Assembly (NCBI GenBank): GCA_039654915.1
Contig: CM077599.1
Coordinates: 6,326,501 to 6,390,500 of the forward strand
Direction of reading: 5' to 3'
Source of the DNA: Aquilaria yunnanensis
Lineage: Eukaryota; Streptophyta; Magnoliopsida; Malvales; Thymelaeaceae
DNA: 64,000 nucleotides
The position numbers and the translations under genes were made by a program. The notes below the pieces were generated by a model. The model worked only from the letters and a program-made list of their open reading frames with translations, was not told the origin of the DNA and did no database searches. This document shows positions 24,047 to 36,700 of the stretch, in pieces (the first letter of the stretch is position 1; every line of letters starts with the position of its first letter).

Positions 24047-24091
<45 letters not shown>
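24047..24091. repeat. (TA)n microsatellite
   Basis: About 22 uninterrupted TA units. Confidence 0.95.
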
Positions 24092-24093
<2 letters not shown>

Positions 24094-26494
24094 AAGCAGA
24101 AGGAGGAAGGAAGCGGAGAGAAGGCAGATGGTGGAGACGAGGAGCAGACAAGAAAGGCCATAAACACCAAGGACGGTGGAGAGACTATGGAGGGGGAAAT
24201 CCAGGAACATATCCAGGCAGTAGTTGAAGATCTCTGGGCGCAAGTGGATGCTCCATCTTCCCCTTCCTCTCCATAACTTCAAATTAAAATGCATAGGTTA
24301 GTACTGCCGTTCGAAGCTCATTCTGGTGGGGTTTGGCCCTGAATTATCAGCGCTTGCGCTTTTGTTGGTTCAACTCGTGAATTATAGAAGATGAACGCGT
24401 GCAACCTCCGCGAATCCACATCCAAAGTAGCAACTCGCGAACCGGCTGGACCTTACCCAAGTTCACCAACCGAGCTTGCTCTATCGATCAACTTATCAAG
24501 TTGACCATCCAGATCCAAGCCACATCGTATTGAGGTAGTGCTAGAGCTACAATAAATTTTATAAAAGTAAATTCTATGAGTTTACTCTTTTTCTATATTT
24601 TAAACATATGCAGATGTTATGTTACATTTACAAGCTGTCCAACAACTGTCTATCAGTAATTTAATCTGTCCAAATTTTTTTTATAGTTAACAAGCATTTA
24701 AAATTCTCAATTTTTCCGTAAAATAATATTTGTAAATGATCAAATAATTGTAAAGAAAAACTATTCACCTTTAATAGACAGTTTGAAATAGGATTTTAAA
24801 AAACTTATATGTGACACTATAACATTAACCTAAGTTCAGGAGGATAATTAAGTGTAAATTATCTAACACTTTATTGATCACCAATTCACCATTACATTTT
24901 ATATTTTGGATTGTGCTAAAGTATAATAAAATTTTCATCAAAACACATTATTTGTATTTATTTTTGCTTGAAAAAAAACTATACTCCATTCATATAATAT
25001 TTATCACTTTTCCTACATTTTTTTTGTGTGTCCCAAAGTGTTTGTAACTTTGGTTTCTAATAATGCATACTCTTCTAAATATATTATTTCGATTATGTAA
25101 AGCTTATGAATATTCGTATGTTTATTGTTAATATATACTAGTAGGCAAAAGGTAACATTGAAACATATATACTTTGCTTATTTTGCCCATCATCAATAAC
25201 ATCATGAAATGATCAAAAGTGACTAACATTTTGGGACAGATTGCAAAAAAAATGCATTGATGTGATATAAAAATTTATTTTACATAAATTTTAAATTAAG
25301 ATGATATGTTATGATACAAAAAGTTAAAATAATTTTATACTAAATGAAAGATAAATGTGTCAAAATTTGGGAGGGAAATAAAATTAGGATTTGGGTATTT
25401 GAAAACATAGACAAGGAAAATAAAATGAAATAAAAAAACAAATAAATCGCTAGATTTCAGGCAATGTCGTAGGGATCGTGATTTCTCTCCAAATCAATGC
25501 TATTTTCCTACCCAATTTCGTCGCTTAAAATGCTCAAGCTGAAGGTTCCACGTCATTCTTTAGTCCCCCGCGGTAGTAGGTGATGGTGATGCTTCCGCTT
25601 CCCCTGGATAACGTGTACTCAACCACATACTCGATACTGCCTTTGTTTTGTTGGTGATTCATTGCTTTTGATCTGTGAGTCTATATGATTCGTAATTGGA
25701 GTGAGAATTTCGAATAATTTTGTTAAATAAATAGATTATTTCTTTAGAAGTAAAAAAATTTTGAGTAAATAGTCTCCCATAACCATTTCAATTTTACGTT
25801 CAGATGTTAATGTGAGATTTAATGTTTTTAGTTATTTATAGTATCTTTATATCCTTTCGGCTTTTCAATACAATGTCATGTTGGACACAAGACTATATAT
25901 GTACTCATTAGCCAAGTTAATAAAAGATGTAGATTGTAACTTTAACTATAGTTATGCTCAATTGTGCAATGTTTTGTACGTAGTTGAGACACAAAGTGCA
26001 GCAAGCAACATACATTAATGACCAAAATAAAACACCACCCAACCAATTTTGTAATTTACCACAATGTAGATGCATCGATTTGAAAAAACAGGAAAAATTT
26101 CTGTTATTGGGGGCATACTATGAGATTGTGGCAGTAAAATTCTCTGCATATTTTCTAAATCTATTAATGTTTTGAGTGTTATCGAGGTGGAGATCATGGT
26201 AATGTAGGAAGCTCTAAGGATTATGCTTGAAATGAAGGTTATACGGTTTGATGAATTAATCATTGGAAGTGATTCATTACTAGCCACTGGTTAGATTAAT
26301 TGTGCACGATCAAAACCATGGAGGATAACTGATATATTTTGAAAGATTAAAGGGATGAGAAAAATGCCTCAGCTGATGCACTATCAAATACATTCAGGCA
26401 AATGAGAAGGCTGATACTTTAACAAAATAAGGAGCAGGAAAAAGGCTGATGCTTTGACAAAAGAAGAAGCAGGAAGAATATCTCTATTATATTA
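24092..26494. other. Intergenic DNA, mostly AT-rich
   Basis: No gene model could be built. The GC-richer start (24092-24540) has short open frames without recognisable motifs. The rest is AT-rich apart from the exon-like segment at 25534-25636, listed separately. Confidence 0.4.
25534..25636 (-). pseudogene. Orphan terminal-exon-like segment, family not recognised
   Basis: On the minus strand a GCAG acceptor (about 25637-25640) precedes 34 open codons that end in a stop: IEYVVEYTLSRGSGSITIT followed by YYRGGLKNDVEPSA. The alternating hydrophobic/Thr pattern looks like beta-strand protein, and base composition is GC-richer than the flanks. That suggests a genuine last exon of some host gene. 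No upstream exons were identified on the minus strand within the next kilobases, where the flanks turn AT-rich. It is either a captured or broken exon, or part of a gene I could not assemble. Confidence 0.35.
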
Positions 26495-27885
26495 GGTTAA
26501 TTGTATCGGTGGCCCTCAACATTTTATTATTATACCATTTTAGACCCTAACCTTGATTTCTTGTATAAAAAATCTCCAACTTCGTTGGATGAAAGTCGTT
26601 AAGTTGGACATAAAATAGTGAAAGGGCTAGTTTCAACCACTGAAAACTTTCTTTGTGCCTTCAAAACCTTGAAACTTTCATGTTTAACAATTGAACCACC
26701 ATCTCTACAAATCCGCCATACCCACGTCCATTTCCAGCCACCATCTTTTGCCACCCATGGTGACACTTTCTTCATAAATTAACACATTTTGGTGATGAAC
26801 TTACTCACTCACTTACCCTGTTTTCCCTAGTATTTGAAGACTATTAGCTCAAAAGCCCCTATCATTTTTTCATTATATTTAGCCCGAATTCATCAAATAA
26901 ATGGAGTATTATTGTCGGAGATGTTGAGCTGTTTGGACAAAATGGTGCTGCAACTGTAGAAGCCTTGCTTCAAGTGGTGGCAAGCACAAAGTTATTTTGC
27001 CTAGTTAAACGTTGCCTTCTCGAGCTAACTCAGTCGAGAACTATGATTTTAAGCTGTGTTTATGTGTGTTGGTGACTTGATTCTTTGGCCTGATTGAAAT
27101 TGGAAACTGGGTCGTTCTACTTGCTGAATGTCAAGATTCAGTTACTAGTGCTCGTATTCAAGTCTTGCGGAAACAGAAATGGGTCATCTATTGAGACAAC
27201 AAACTATCCTTTCTCTGAGTATAGTTTAACCAGCTTGCCAACTACAGTGAAGGAAAAGTGCTAGAATTCAAGTGGGCTAAAGAATGTAAGTTTGAGTGTT
27301 TATAGATAAAGCTTCAAGAAATGGAAAACTAATCACTTACAGAGTACAAAGGCAGGACTAAAAATGTTATTTCCACAAAATTAACAAACTTGCTTCTAAT
27401 TCTTCATTTCTTCAGTTGAAACATTTTTATCTAAATTTTTGTCAAGTGCATTTAATGTCTAGTTTCTAAAACCAACTAAAGCCATGTTTCCAAAAGGTCA
27501 CTCAGTTGGGTAGGTCACTTAATTGGTTCGACTTTTAGGTTGACCTATTGGTGGTGGAGTCAAAAGTATGGAAGAAGTGGACATGGAGGCGGTGGGTAGC
27601 AGAGGATAGTGACCAAAGAAGGACGTGAGTGTAGCAAATTGTAAAGATGGTGGTTCGATTATTAGATGAAAAAAGTTTCAAGGTTTCTAAGGTAAATGGA
27701 CAACTTTCAAGGGTCAAAACTAGTTTTTCACTTTATTTTCCCATCTAACTTAATGGCTTCTATCTACAAAATGTCCAAAACAAAACACTTAGATGAGGTT
27801 AAGAATTTTCTATGCAAGAAATCAAAATTAGAATCCAAAATGGTACAATAATAAAATGTTAAAGTCCATGTATATAATTAACCCC
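26495..27885. mobile_element. Long-TIR Mutator-like element, copy C (1391 bp)
   Basis: This is the cleanest copy of the family. Target-site duplication ATTATATTA (26486-26494) and ATTATATTT (27886-27894), 8 of 9 identical. The left arm starts GGTTAATTG; the right arm, inverted, starts GGGGTTAATTA. Both arms then share blocks 'attttattattRtaccattt', 'ccttgatttcttg', 'gaaccaccatct' and others over about 280 bp. The interior (about 26800-27560) has no transposase or recognisable host gene fragment. Long diverged inverted repeats and a 9-bp duplication support a non-autonomous MULE. Confidence 0.75.
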
Positions 27886-28099
27886 ATTATATTTATGGTA
27901 TGAGTAACTTTTGTTGAATAGGTCTCTGTTATTGTCTGAAGCCATATAATGGACTTTATATGTAATAAAGTTGATTTTTGTTACTGTTCAAAAAATAAAA
28001 ATAAGGTTTGGCATGGAAATTCAGAAAGAAAAATTGTATGTTATTTTTATTTTCATCATCACTTTTTGCATGTAAATCAAGAAAAATAAATGAATTGAA

Positions 28100-28480
28100 T
28101 ATGAAAAATTGAATATTAAAATATTACAAAGATTTAAGACTACCCAAAATAGTAAATGTTATAAAGAATATAAAACAAAGGAGTATTATAATTATCTATG
28201 CAGTTATGCTTTTTTCTTTTTACAGAAAGAGTACTTCATTCAAGTTATGAAAATACCTAACAAAAATTGTAAAGAATATGGATCAGAGCAGCATTATAAT
28301 TATCAATGAAATTATTATTATTTTTTCACGAAAAGAATACTTCATTCAAGTTATGAATTTTTTTTTAAATACCTAACAAAAATTTCACCCTTAAATTATC
28401 TTTGGAAATGACAATTAAATTTAGGTATAACTCTTTTCCAAACCTCCATAAATTTATGAAAATACCTAACAAAAATTTTA
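28100..28480. repeat. Degenerate tandem repeat, unit about 105 bp
   Basis: The segment containing 'tacttcattcaagttatga' followed by 'atacctaacaaaaatt' and preceded by 'attataattatc' appears at about 28181-28290 and again at 28290-28400. A further partial copy of the 'atgaaaatacctaacaaaaatt' part lies near 28456. Confidence 0.6.
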
Positions 28481-29139
28481 CCCTTATTTATGTAGTAATT
28501 ATATCATAAACATGTCTAATTCAACATACTAGCCCACCTCTAATTTTTCATATATAACCCATAACTTAACCCAAAATTTGACTAAACTATCCTTAGACCA
28601 AAAATTTCCCTTTCTTTTTAAAAACCCTAGCTACCTTGCTACTGTCATTGCCACCACCCATGTTGCCAACTTTAGTGGCCGTTATTGTCTCCAAATTGAA
28701 TCTTTTCAAGCTAATCGTCGCCTTCATATTGCGTTTTCTCTAGCTAATCATCTATCTAGATTTCACGATTGTTGCTCACTTTCGAAAACATTATTGCTCC
28801 TTGTCTCTAGATTTTGTAGCAGTCCCTTGCTTTCCAGTTGCTCCTCTTGCATCCTGATGACATCGATTTTTCACTGCCTTTGGTATCTCGCCGTTGCCAC
28901 TTGCTTCTTAAATCGCGCGCAATAATTTTTCACCTTTGAATCGCACTATCATTGCTTCCCAAATCATGTGCAATAGTTGTTGCCTCCTAAATAGCACCAT
29001 CATCATTTACCTCCAAGTTGTGTTGATCTTCACCACCCATTAGCTTTGATCACACCACTCTAGGCTACCACTAAACCATTCATCCCTCGTTTCTGCCAAC
29101 AGATTGTGAGCAAAAAGAAAACTACAAAAGTGCAGAAGA
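28481..29139. other. Intergenic DNA, no assured gene
   Basis: An open plus-strand frame of 115 codons (28578-28925) is rich in Ser, Cys and Leu without recognisable motifs or a supporting gene structure. I regard it as non-coding. Confidence 0.35.
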
Positions 29140-29830
29140 GAATATGCATAAAATGTCTAAAATAACAAACCAAAGTGTATGGGGAAGTATGGAAAAGTGT
29201 ATAAAATAATATGTAAACAATTTGTTCTATCCAAACAATATGCAAATAATTTGTTTTTTTTCACAAGTGATATGTAAAAGTAAAAATATTTAAAGGAATA
29301 CATAAAAGTGACTGTGACAATATGTAAAAGCGTATGAAGACAATTTATTTCTTCCAAAAATAAAAATCTCTGAAGTAATAAATAAAAAGGTCTGAATTTA
29401 TATATAAAAATGTTTGACACAATATGTAAACATGTTTAGAGTAATATGCAAATAATTTGCTATATTCAGAAATAGAAGTAATTGGAGCAATAAGTAAATG
29501 TGTCTTAATCAATATGTAAAAGCATTTGACCTAGAGTAGTATGTAAAAATATATGGCGTAATATGCAGACAATTTGTTATCTTTAGAAATAAAATTATCT
29601 GATACAATAAGTAAAAATGTATGAATGAATATATATAAAAATGATTAAACAAATATATAAATGATTAAACAAATATATAAAATTGTCTAAAGCAATATGC
29701 AAAGAAAATGTTTTTCTTAGAAATAAAAATGTCTAAACCATTAAATAAAAATGACTAAATAAATATCTAAAATTGTCTAAAGTAATACATAAAAGTGTTT
29801 AAAACAACATATATAACTAGCTTTTCGAGT
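29140..29830. repeat. Degenerate AT-rich minisatellite with higher-order period
   Basis: The sequence is built from diverged roughly 20-bp units like 'aatatgtaaaaatgtttga'. A longer composite unit, 'aatatgcaaataatttgtt' followed by a 'ttagaaataaaaat' segment, recurs at about 29231, 29334, 29446, 29563 and 29692, that is every 100-130 bp. I see no coding capacity. Confidence 0.6.
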
Positions 29831-30984
29831 ACAATAAATCATCAACTACACAATTTCTTCATCAATTTTTTAGAATATGGTTTCTGAATTAGCATGAGTG
29901 GCCAAACGTCTCTTCAAGATTGCACATTCTACACCGATAATCATCTTTGAATCTCACTGCTACTACTTACATCCAGATTACATCATCATCGCTAGTCTCT
30001 AAATCTCGCCTCTTGCTTCTAAATCACACTGCTCGCCTTTAGATTGTGTCGACCCATTTGCCTCTAGAATCTTATGGTCGCTACTCACATATAATCTTTA
30101 GCAATGACTTGATCTAACAATATCTCACTTTATTAGACTTTGATCTGTTGTTGGCGTTGTATGCTCATCTCTTCATCATCATCGTTGTCTTTTTGTCTCG
30201 TCTTCTATGATCATTGTTATCATCAACGACAAGGTGAACAGCTCCCGAAATGTAAGCTAGGGGCATGATGGTTATTAGTTACGTATAGGATGAGCAAATT
30301 AGAAAAATTTCATTGTATTTTTTTTTTTTTGTTGTGGATAAAGGGAAACACAAACAGAACTACAGCTGACTAATGGTTTTTCCATTACAATAGGGAGGCA
30401 CAGATGGCTCTGAAAAACAAAAGCTAGTTGATGGGGGGAGCTATTAAAGGTAAGCACTTTTGACGTCGTCTTTGTCCTAGGATTGTGTAGTTGTCTCCTC
30501 AGTAAAGTCTCCAGCTTGGCACATCTTAGTGGTGATGACCCTAGCGAAAAAGGTAGAAGGGGCATAAAAAGGTAAAAGTATCCGATATAATGGCTCCAGA
30601 CTTCGTCAACCCATCTGGAACTTTATTCATCTTTTGAGGCCAATGGTTCAAACGAGTGACATTTAGAATTCCCATTAAGTACCTGCATCCGAAAAACATA
30701 TTTTTAAGTATTGGTGGTTAAGAGAATTAGAAGACATAGCTTCATACAAATCTTTGCAGTCTCACTCAATTTCTAGGTCAATTTTCCCCATAGGAAAGGC
30801 CATTCTACGGCCTTTTAAGAGTCCTCAAAGTTTAACCTATAAATGGCTAACCCGCCCCACTATTTTGGGAAAAAACAATGATGAACACTTCCTTGTAATC
30901 ATGGATAATTTCATCAGCCCCCGACAAACTCAGAACCATGATTCATTACTTCATTAAAATTCATGGCCCAATTTGTTTTGGGTT
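29831..30984. other. Intergenic DNA, no gene seen
   Basis: Short open frames on both strands lack motifs. Nothing else is supported. Confidence 0.4.
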
Positions 30985-31780
30985 AATACAAAAGCATTAA
31001 TGTGTTATTAGGTATGGAAATGCAAACCAATTACAAATTGTCCTTGAAGTTAGTTGAAATTACAGGTAGAGCTAATCACCTAATCTTTCCAACCAACAAC
31101 ATGATCAGCCTTTTTTTTTTTTTGCAACTCGTTGCTGCCTAGTCAAACCCCGCTACTACCCAACAAATCCCCCTACCTTACTGCCCAACAAATCCTCCCA
31201 CTCCCCCCCCCAAATAACGATGAGTCCACCTCCTTTACCCATTGTCGTCGTTGTCCTGTAATCTTGGTGTCAAGGTCAACCTTTTGATGAAAGCTTGATC
31301 ACCAGAGAGATCTGAACAAGATGCCATCCAATTTTTTGGGCTGCCAACGAGATCCAAACAAAATGCCACCTATTCTTTTCGTGCAAGAAAATAAAATGGC
31401 ATCGTGGCTTCAGTACCTACTTAATGACCATAACTTCTACCACGATTTCTACGCCTATCCACCCTACTTTTCCCCTGCGTAACGTCTCCACCACCATACT
31501 CACTCCTCCTGTATGCTAGAATCATGTAAACGAACCTAAACCACCACTTAGGACTTTTGTGTCTACCTCTGCCATGGCCTCTACTTCTTGGACGCATGTT
31601 TTGTTGATTTGGGGGCGGTGCAGAAAATGAGGAAAGTACAAAATTGAGAGAATACAGGGGTTGTGAAAAGTGAAGACCAGAGACTAATTGTAATTAATTC
31701 CAACTTCAAGGAGTTTTCCAATCTCTAGTAAGTGAGACCCATATAAAACGTGTTAATGCCTCTATGTAACTTGGAATGAA
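30985..31780. mobile_element. TIR-bounded segment 1 (MULE-like, low confidence)
   Basis: The left arm has 'gcattaatgtgttatta' and then 'ttacaaattgtccttgaagtt'. The right arm on the opposite strand has 'gcattaacacgtttta' and then 'ctccttgaagttggaattaattac'. The core (31080-31640) is C-rich and GC-richer than its flanks, as in elements that have captured host DNA, but I identify no gene. The boundaries are approximate. Confidence 0.4.
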
Positions 31781-31790
31781 CTACTTGTGG

Positions 31791-32530
31791 GTCAGTTTGT
31801 TTTATTTAATACAATCGAGTTAATGTGTTATTTACACAAACATTATCAAATAAATCCCAAAAACCCCCAGAGTTGCTCATATTTACAGTTGTACTTAACG
31901 CACTCCTCACGCCTACCCTTTCACTTGATCCTCGGGTTGCCATCGCCGTCGTCATCGCATCAGTCTCCGAAGACGTGGAGGAGTTCCAATCAGGGGTTTC
32001 AGCGGCTTCGCCAGTGAAGACCAACAGCTGGCCACCCACAGCCTCCTCTGTTCGACAATCCATTTAACGATCTCAACTTCCAATTGATGACCCAAGTCGC
32101 TTCAAGGGCTGTGGTTGGTGAGCTTGGGTGGACGGATGAATTGCAGCTCTCTGGGATCATCGTTGTCATCTTTTAGCACAATTCTGTTTATGTCCGACCT
32201 CATGATTAAGCCCTCCCGATCCCGTGCAACCTCCGGATCTCACCTTTTCGATCTGCCCTCCCCAATCCCATCTGCCTCCAGATGTCACCTTTCCGATGAC
32301 GTGCTCCCTATCCCATCTGACCTCCTAATCCCGTCCCACTCCCGTGACCGCCCAATCACATCCTCCCGGCATCCATCGACATCGTGCACCACTGTACTCC
32401 GTCGTTTCGGACAGGAAATGTCCCAACGTGGCGTTAATACTTGGGTGTGGTACAAAGTGCAATTACTGACTCTTTGAGGGGCAGAATGAAAATGTTTTGA
32501 TCAATTGGGCCAAAAAACGTGTTAACTCTA
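31791..32530. mobile_element. TIR-bounded segment 2, related to segment 1
   Basis: The left end (31791-31835: 'agtttgtttt', 'ttaatacaa', 'gttaatgtgttattta') is a direct repeat of the sequence before and at the start of segment 1 (30969-31013). The right end near 32500, inverted, has 'gttaacacgttttttggcc'. The core (31900-32440) is GC-rich with open frames such as 32115-32477, rich in Ser/Pro/Arg. This may be captured host DNA; I recognise no domain. Confidence 0.4.
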
Positions 32531-33432
32531 CCCTATTAAACTAATCCGAACTGGCAGTTAAAGTTGCAGGGAAATTACATGGTATGCTTGATTGCACATA
32601 TATGCACAATAACCTTTTATTATTTATAAATAAGACATTGTCGTTTTGTAATTTTTTTTTCTCACACAAAACACTGTCCTTTTGTAAACTTTTGTGTATT
32701 TTTTCAATGGCAAATGATGTATACTTATTTTGTACGGTGAGGTCGGAACCAGATCGCTTGCTGGTTGCTGCGTTACTTTTGCCTTTAATTCCATCACCGA
32801 TTTCCTGAGAAATCGTTTGAGGGGCTGTGAAATGTGAGCAAGAGGCATGCTGTTTTCCCCGTCCTCCTTTAATTCGTCACCATCTCTTCTTCTCTTTCTC
32901 TCTCTTGAATTATGACTCTCTGTTGCAGCTAGATCTAAGCCGTTGAACTTGGATTCTCCTGTCCCTAAATTGTTTTCTTTTTCACTTTTACCTCGCCAAA
33001 AATCGATCTTCCACAGTTCCATTACTCTTGTCTCTAGTAGCTTTCTTCAACTCCTGTGAAATTTCAACTTCTGGGTCTCGGTTGTTTTTGTAGTCCCATT
33101 CAGAAGATTCAGATTTCGGCGTCAAGATGTTTGATTGATGGACTGCAGGAAAAGGGCAGTGCAAGTATTGGGTTTGTTTTTTTGAGGTCTGAAAGTTAGT
33201 GCTAAACGACGTTCGAGCGCAGTCCAAGAACTAAGCAGGGGGAGAGAAAAAACAAGAGAACGAGGTAAAAAAAACTGAGGAAGACTAGCTTCGGTTCTCT
33301 TTGTTGTTTAATTTATCCGTCCAATAATGGTTCTTGTGATTTTAGGAATATATAAATCTTTGGGAAGACAAAAGAAAGCTTAGTTTCTGTGCCTGCAACT
33401 TCTGAGATGATTTCACGTGGAGGCTAAGCTGT
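32531..33432. other. Region upstream of the receptor pseudokinase gene
   Basis: It contains the probable promoter and 5' leader of the gene starting at 33725. No clear TATA box was fixed. Minus-strand open frames here (32624-33022, 32988-33227) have no motifs and I consider them shadows. Confidence 0.4.
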
Positions 33433-33615
33433 ATGGTCCGTGAGTTTTGCGAGCCTGAAGTTCGAGAAAAAGATGCCTCCAGCAGTGATTATGGACTTCA
33501 ACAGTGGAGCCATTTCATCTTCACAACCACAATGGTGTCGAGTCAAAATCTGAGTCAGGTCCATAAGACCCGGAGATGGCTCATCGGTTTTTTCAACTCT
33601 CTCCGCAAGTGTTGA
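33433..33615 (+). other. Upstream ORF (60 codons) in the leader of the receptor pseudokinase gene
   Basis: An ATG opens a 60-codon frame that ends 109 bp before the main start codon at 33725. If the transcript starts upstream of 33433, ribosomes would meet this frame first. The peptide (MVREFCEPEVREKDASS...) is not recognised. It could dampen translation of the main ORF, or lie upstream of the real transcription start. No evidence of conservation is available. Confidence 0.3.
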
Positions 33616-33724
33616 AGAAGATCCTTCTGGTTTTGGAAACAGCCCCAGATGTTCCGGAGTTGAAAATGTGGGACTTTATGGCAACAAAATCATCACATTG
33701 AAGATTTCTCTTTTCAGAGATTTG

Positions 33725-36700
33725 ATGGAGATTTTTGCTTCGGGGTACTCTCTTTTCTTCTGGGTTTTCTTGCTCCTCTCTCTCTCCCAACCTGTCAGAT
33801 CAAGCGATGCGGAGGCCCTGTTAGGCCTGAAATCGTCGATCGATCCTTCTGATTCTCTTCCATGGCGAGGAACAGACGCTTGCTCCTGGCAAGGAATCAA
33901 AGAATGCTTAAACGGAAGAGTCACGAAGCTTGTTCTAGAGTACTTGAACTTGACTGGGGCTCCGGATGACTCCAGCTTGAACAAACTAGATCAACTCCGA
34001 GTCCTGAGTTTCAAAGGGAACTCACTTTCTGGTAAAATCCCAGACTTTTCCGGCCTCCTCAACATCAAATCGCTCTATCTCAACGACAACAACTTCTCCG
34101 GCGAAATCCCGGACTCTATCTCCGGCGTGCACCGTTTGAAAATCGTCGTCTTGTCAGGGAATGAAATCTCCGGCCACATTCCAGCGTCATTGGTCGGTCT
34201 CCGGCGATTGTATACTCTTTACTTGCAAGACAACAAATTGACGGGAGCGATTCCTCCTTTCAATCAATCCGGCCTTAGATTCTTCAATGTCTCCAATAAC
34301 CAACTCTCCGGCGAGATTCCTGCAAGCCCCTCTCTGGTTCGCTTCAATGGGTCGTCATTTCTCGGGAACTCCAACCTCTGCGGCTTACAGGTTCAGAAGC
34401 CATGTAACAGAAACGCAATGGATTGGGGCCCATCAATGAGTCCGGCCTACCCCACGATCCCGGCCTCTAAATCTCGGAAAAATAAGTCAAAATTAGTCAA
34501 GATCATCGCAGGAAGCGTATCTGGGTTCGTATTTCTCATAATCTGTTTGTTGTTGGTGCTTTTCACGTGCAAAAGCCGCGGCGAGAGGGTCGTCTGTAAG
34601 GAGGGCGGGAGCAAGGTAGAGGCTGCGAGCGTGGAGGCGGCGGAGGCAGGGGTGAGTGGCAATATCGGTAATAACGGGGGAAAGCAAGGGGTATTTTCGT
34701 GGGAGGGTGAGGGTGTAGGGACGCTGGTGTTCCTGGGAGCAGGGGATCAGCAGATGAGCTACAGCCTGGAGGATCTGTTGAAGGCCTCGGCAGAGACGCT
34801 GGGGAGGGGTTCCATGGGGAGCACGTACAAGGCGGTGATGGAAAGCGGGTTCATCGTGACCGTTAAGAGGCTAAAGGACGCGAGATATCCGAGACTGGAA
34901 GAGTTCAGCAGACACGTGGAGCTGATTGGTAAACTGAACCACCCGAACCTGGTCCCGCTGAGAGCCTACTTCCAGGCAAAGGAGGAACGCCTGCTCGTGT
35001 ACGATTATTTCCCTAACGGCAGTGTTTTCTCTCTCATCCACGGTACGTTGCCTGTCCTTCCTTCTCCCCTAATTACATGCGATAAAAACCGTCATTATTT
35101 TATTCTGTTGGTTTAGTATTTTGTTTAGGATTTCCTACTACTAGTAGTATTTGTGTTTGAACTCAAAACTCTTTCATCATCTTTTTTAAGTGATTTTTTT
35201 TTCTTTTTTTGCAAAGTATACTGTGTTACATTAATGTATTATGTATATTTTTTATGATTACTTTAAATTAAAGTATAAAATTTTAGTAAAAAATCCCTCT
35301 AATTGAGTATATGCTTGTCACATAATGAAACTTCAATTCTCTTCTGTTTCTGTGTATATGATGAGCGAAGTTGAGCTAGAATTGGGACAATGATTGAGGG
35401 ACACAAGATGTTTGGATTGTGCTCTTAGTTAATTGTTTGTGTTTCTGCCAACAACTTTGGTGGCCATGAGGGTGAACAAGATTGGTGGGTCATGTATATC
35501 TTTGGCTAGGGATTTTGAAATGATCTTTTACTGTTAATGTCAAAAATAATTGAACATAATTTAATTAGTAGAATGAGAGATGTCGCTTTCTGCTCAAGAA
35601 AAGTCTAACCATTATTAGCAATCATCATAAATTTTCCATCACTGGTATGGTAAGAGTATAGTGTAGTATTCTTGTGGTGTAAGGTTTGTGGGGATGAGAA
35701 ATGGGACATAGTCTCTTCCACAAAAGTAATGCCGTTCAATATTGTTAGCAGTACTAAGAAACAATTAGTTAATAACATACCACATATGCCTTCCTTTGCG
35801 CCCCAAGAGAAAAGAGCTTTAGATTGGCTTGAGGGGAAGCCAGCTGGATCGGATAAAATGTAATCCACTTTACTCAATCGGAGTCCCGCAAATTAACCAA
35901 AGCGGGTTGTATTTAACCGACTTGACCCGGCGCGCCTAATGCAGCCCCATTAATTCCCCTTAAGCCAATCCAAACCGCACCTTATGCCTAAGGTATTTAT
36001 CTATAGATTTCTGTCCATTTTTCTACCAAATGTAGTCTTCCGTGTTTTGAGGATACATTTTGTATGAACTTCTCTTTCTCCTACATTCCTATGGTTATTC
36101 ATGCCCGTAGTGAATGGAGAGAAATATAAATTGAAAAAATTATCATTTTGAATACAAGTAGCAGCATTAAAAGAAAAAAAATCCGGGGAAAAGCCTGAAA
36201 AGAGAAGTAATACTTGCTTACTGTTTCCTTTTTGTCGGTCACAACACAAGCCTCTGACCATCCTTTTCGTAGAGCCAAAGCAAGTAGGGACAAGTTTCTC
36301 ATCTGTTCCTTTTCCCTGGTTTTTGCGAGTTTAACATGTCCTCCCTAGGGCAAAGCGCCCGACTTTGGAATCACTCTACCTCACGTGCTGGCTCATGCTG
36401 CTTTTCTCTGGTCCTGGTCCATCGAACAATATTTTCAACTCCTTTAGTACAAAAGAAAAAATGAAAGAAAAAACTTTGTTGCAACTGTCGGCGTCAGAGC
36501 TCACCAATTCATCAAAACGGACGAATGAATCTGGAACCTGGTGGTTGAGTTTAGAACTCATCTACTGGTACTACGTTCGTGGATTAATGTTCTAATGTAA
36601 TATGCCCATTTAAGTAACACCTGAATATATATCCAATCCCGTTAAATTTTAGTTCATGGTTGTGAGTCTTGTGCAGGGACAAGGAGTTCAGGTGGCGGAA

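Noticed and set aside
28578..28925. 115-codon plus-strand ORF
   Set aside because: No domain, no gene structure, and a repeat-rich AT context; considered chance.
33668..33724. Longer N-terminus of the receptor pseudokinase from the ATG at 33668
   Set aside because: It would add 19 polar or basic residues in front of a complete signal peptide starting at 33725, so the downstream ATG is preferred.
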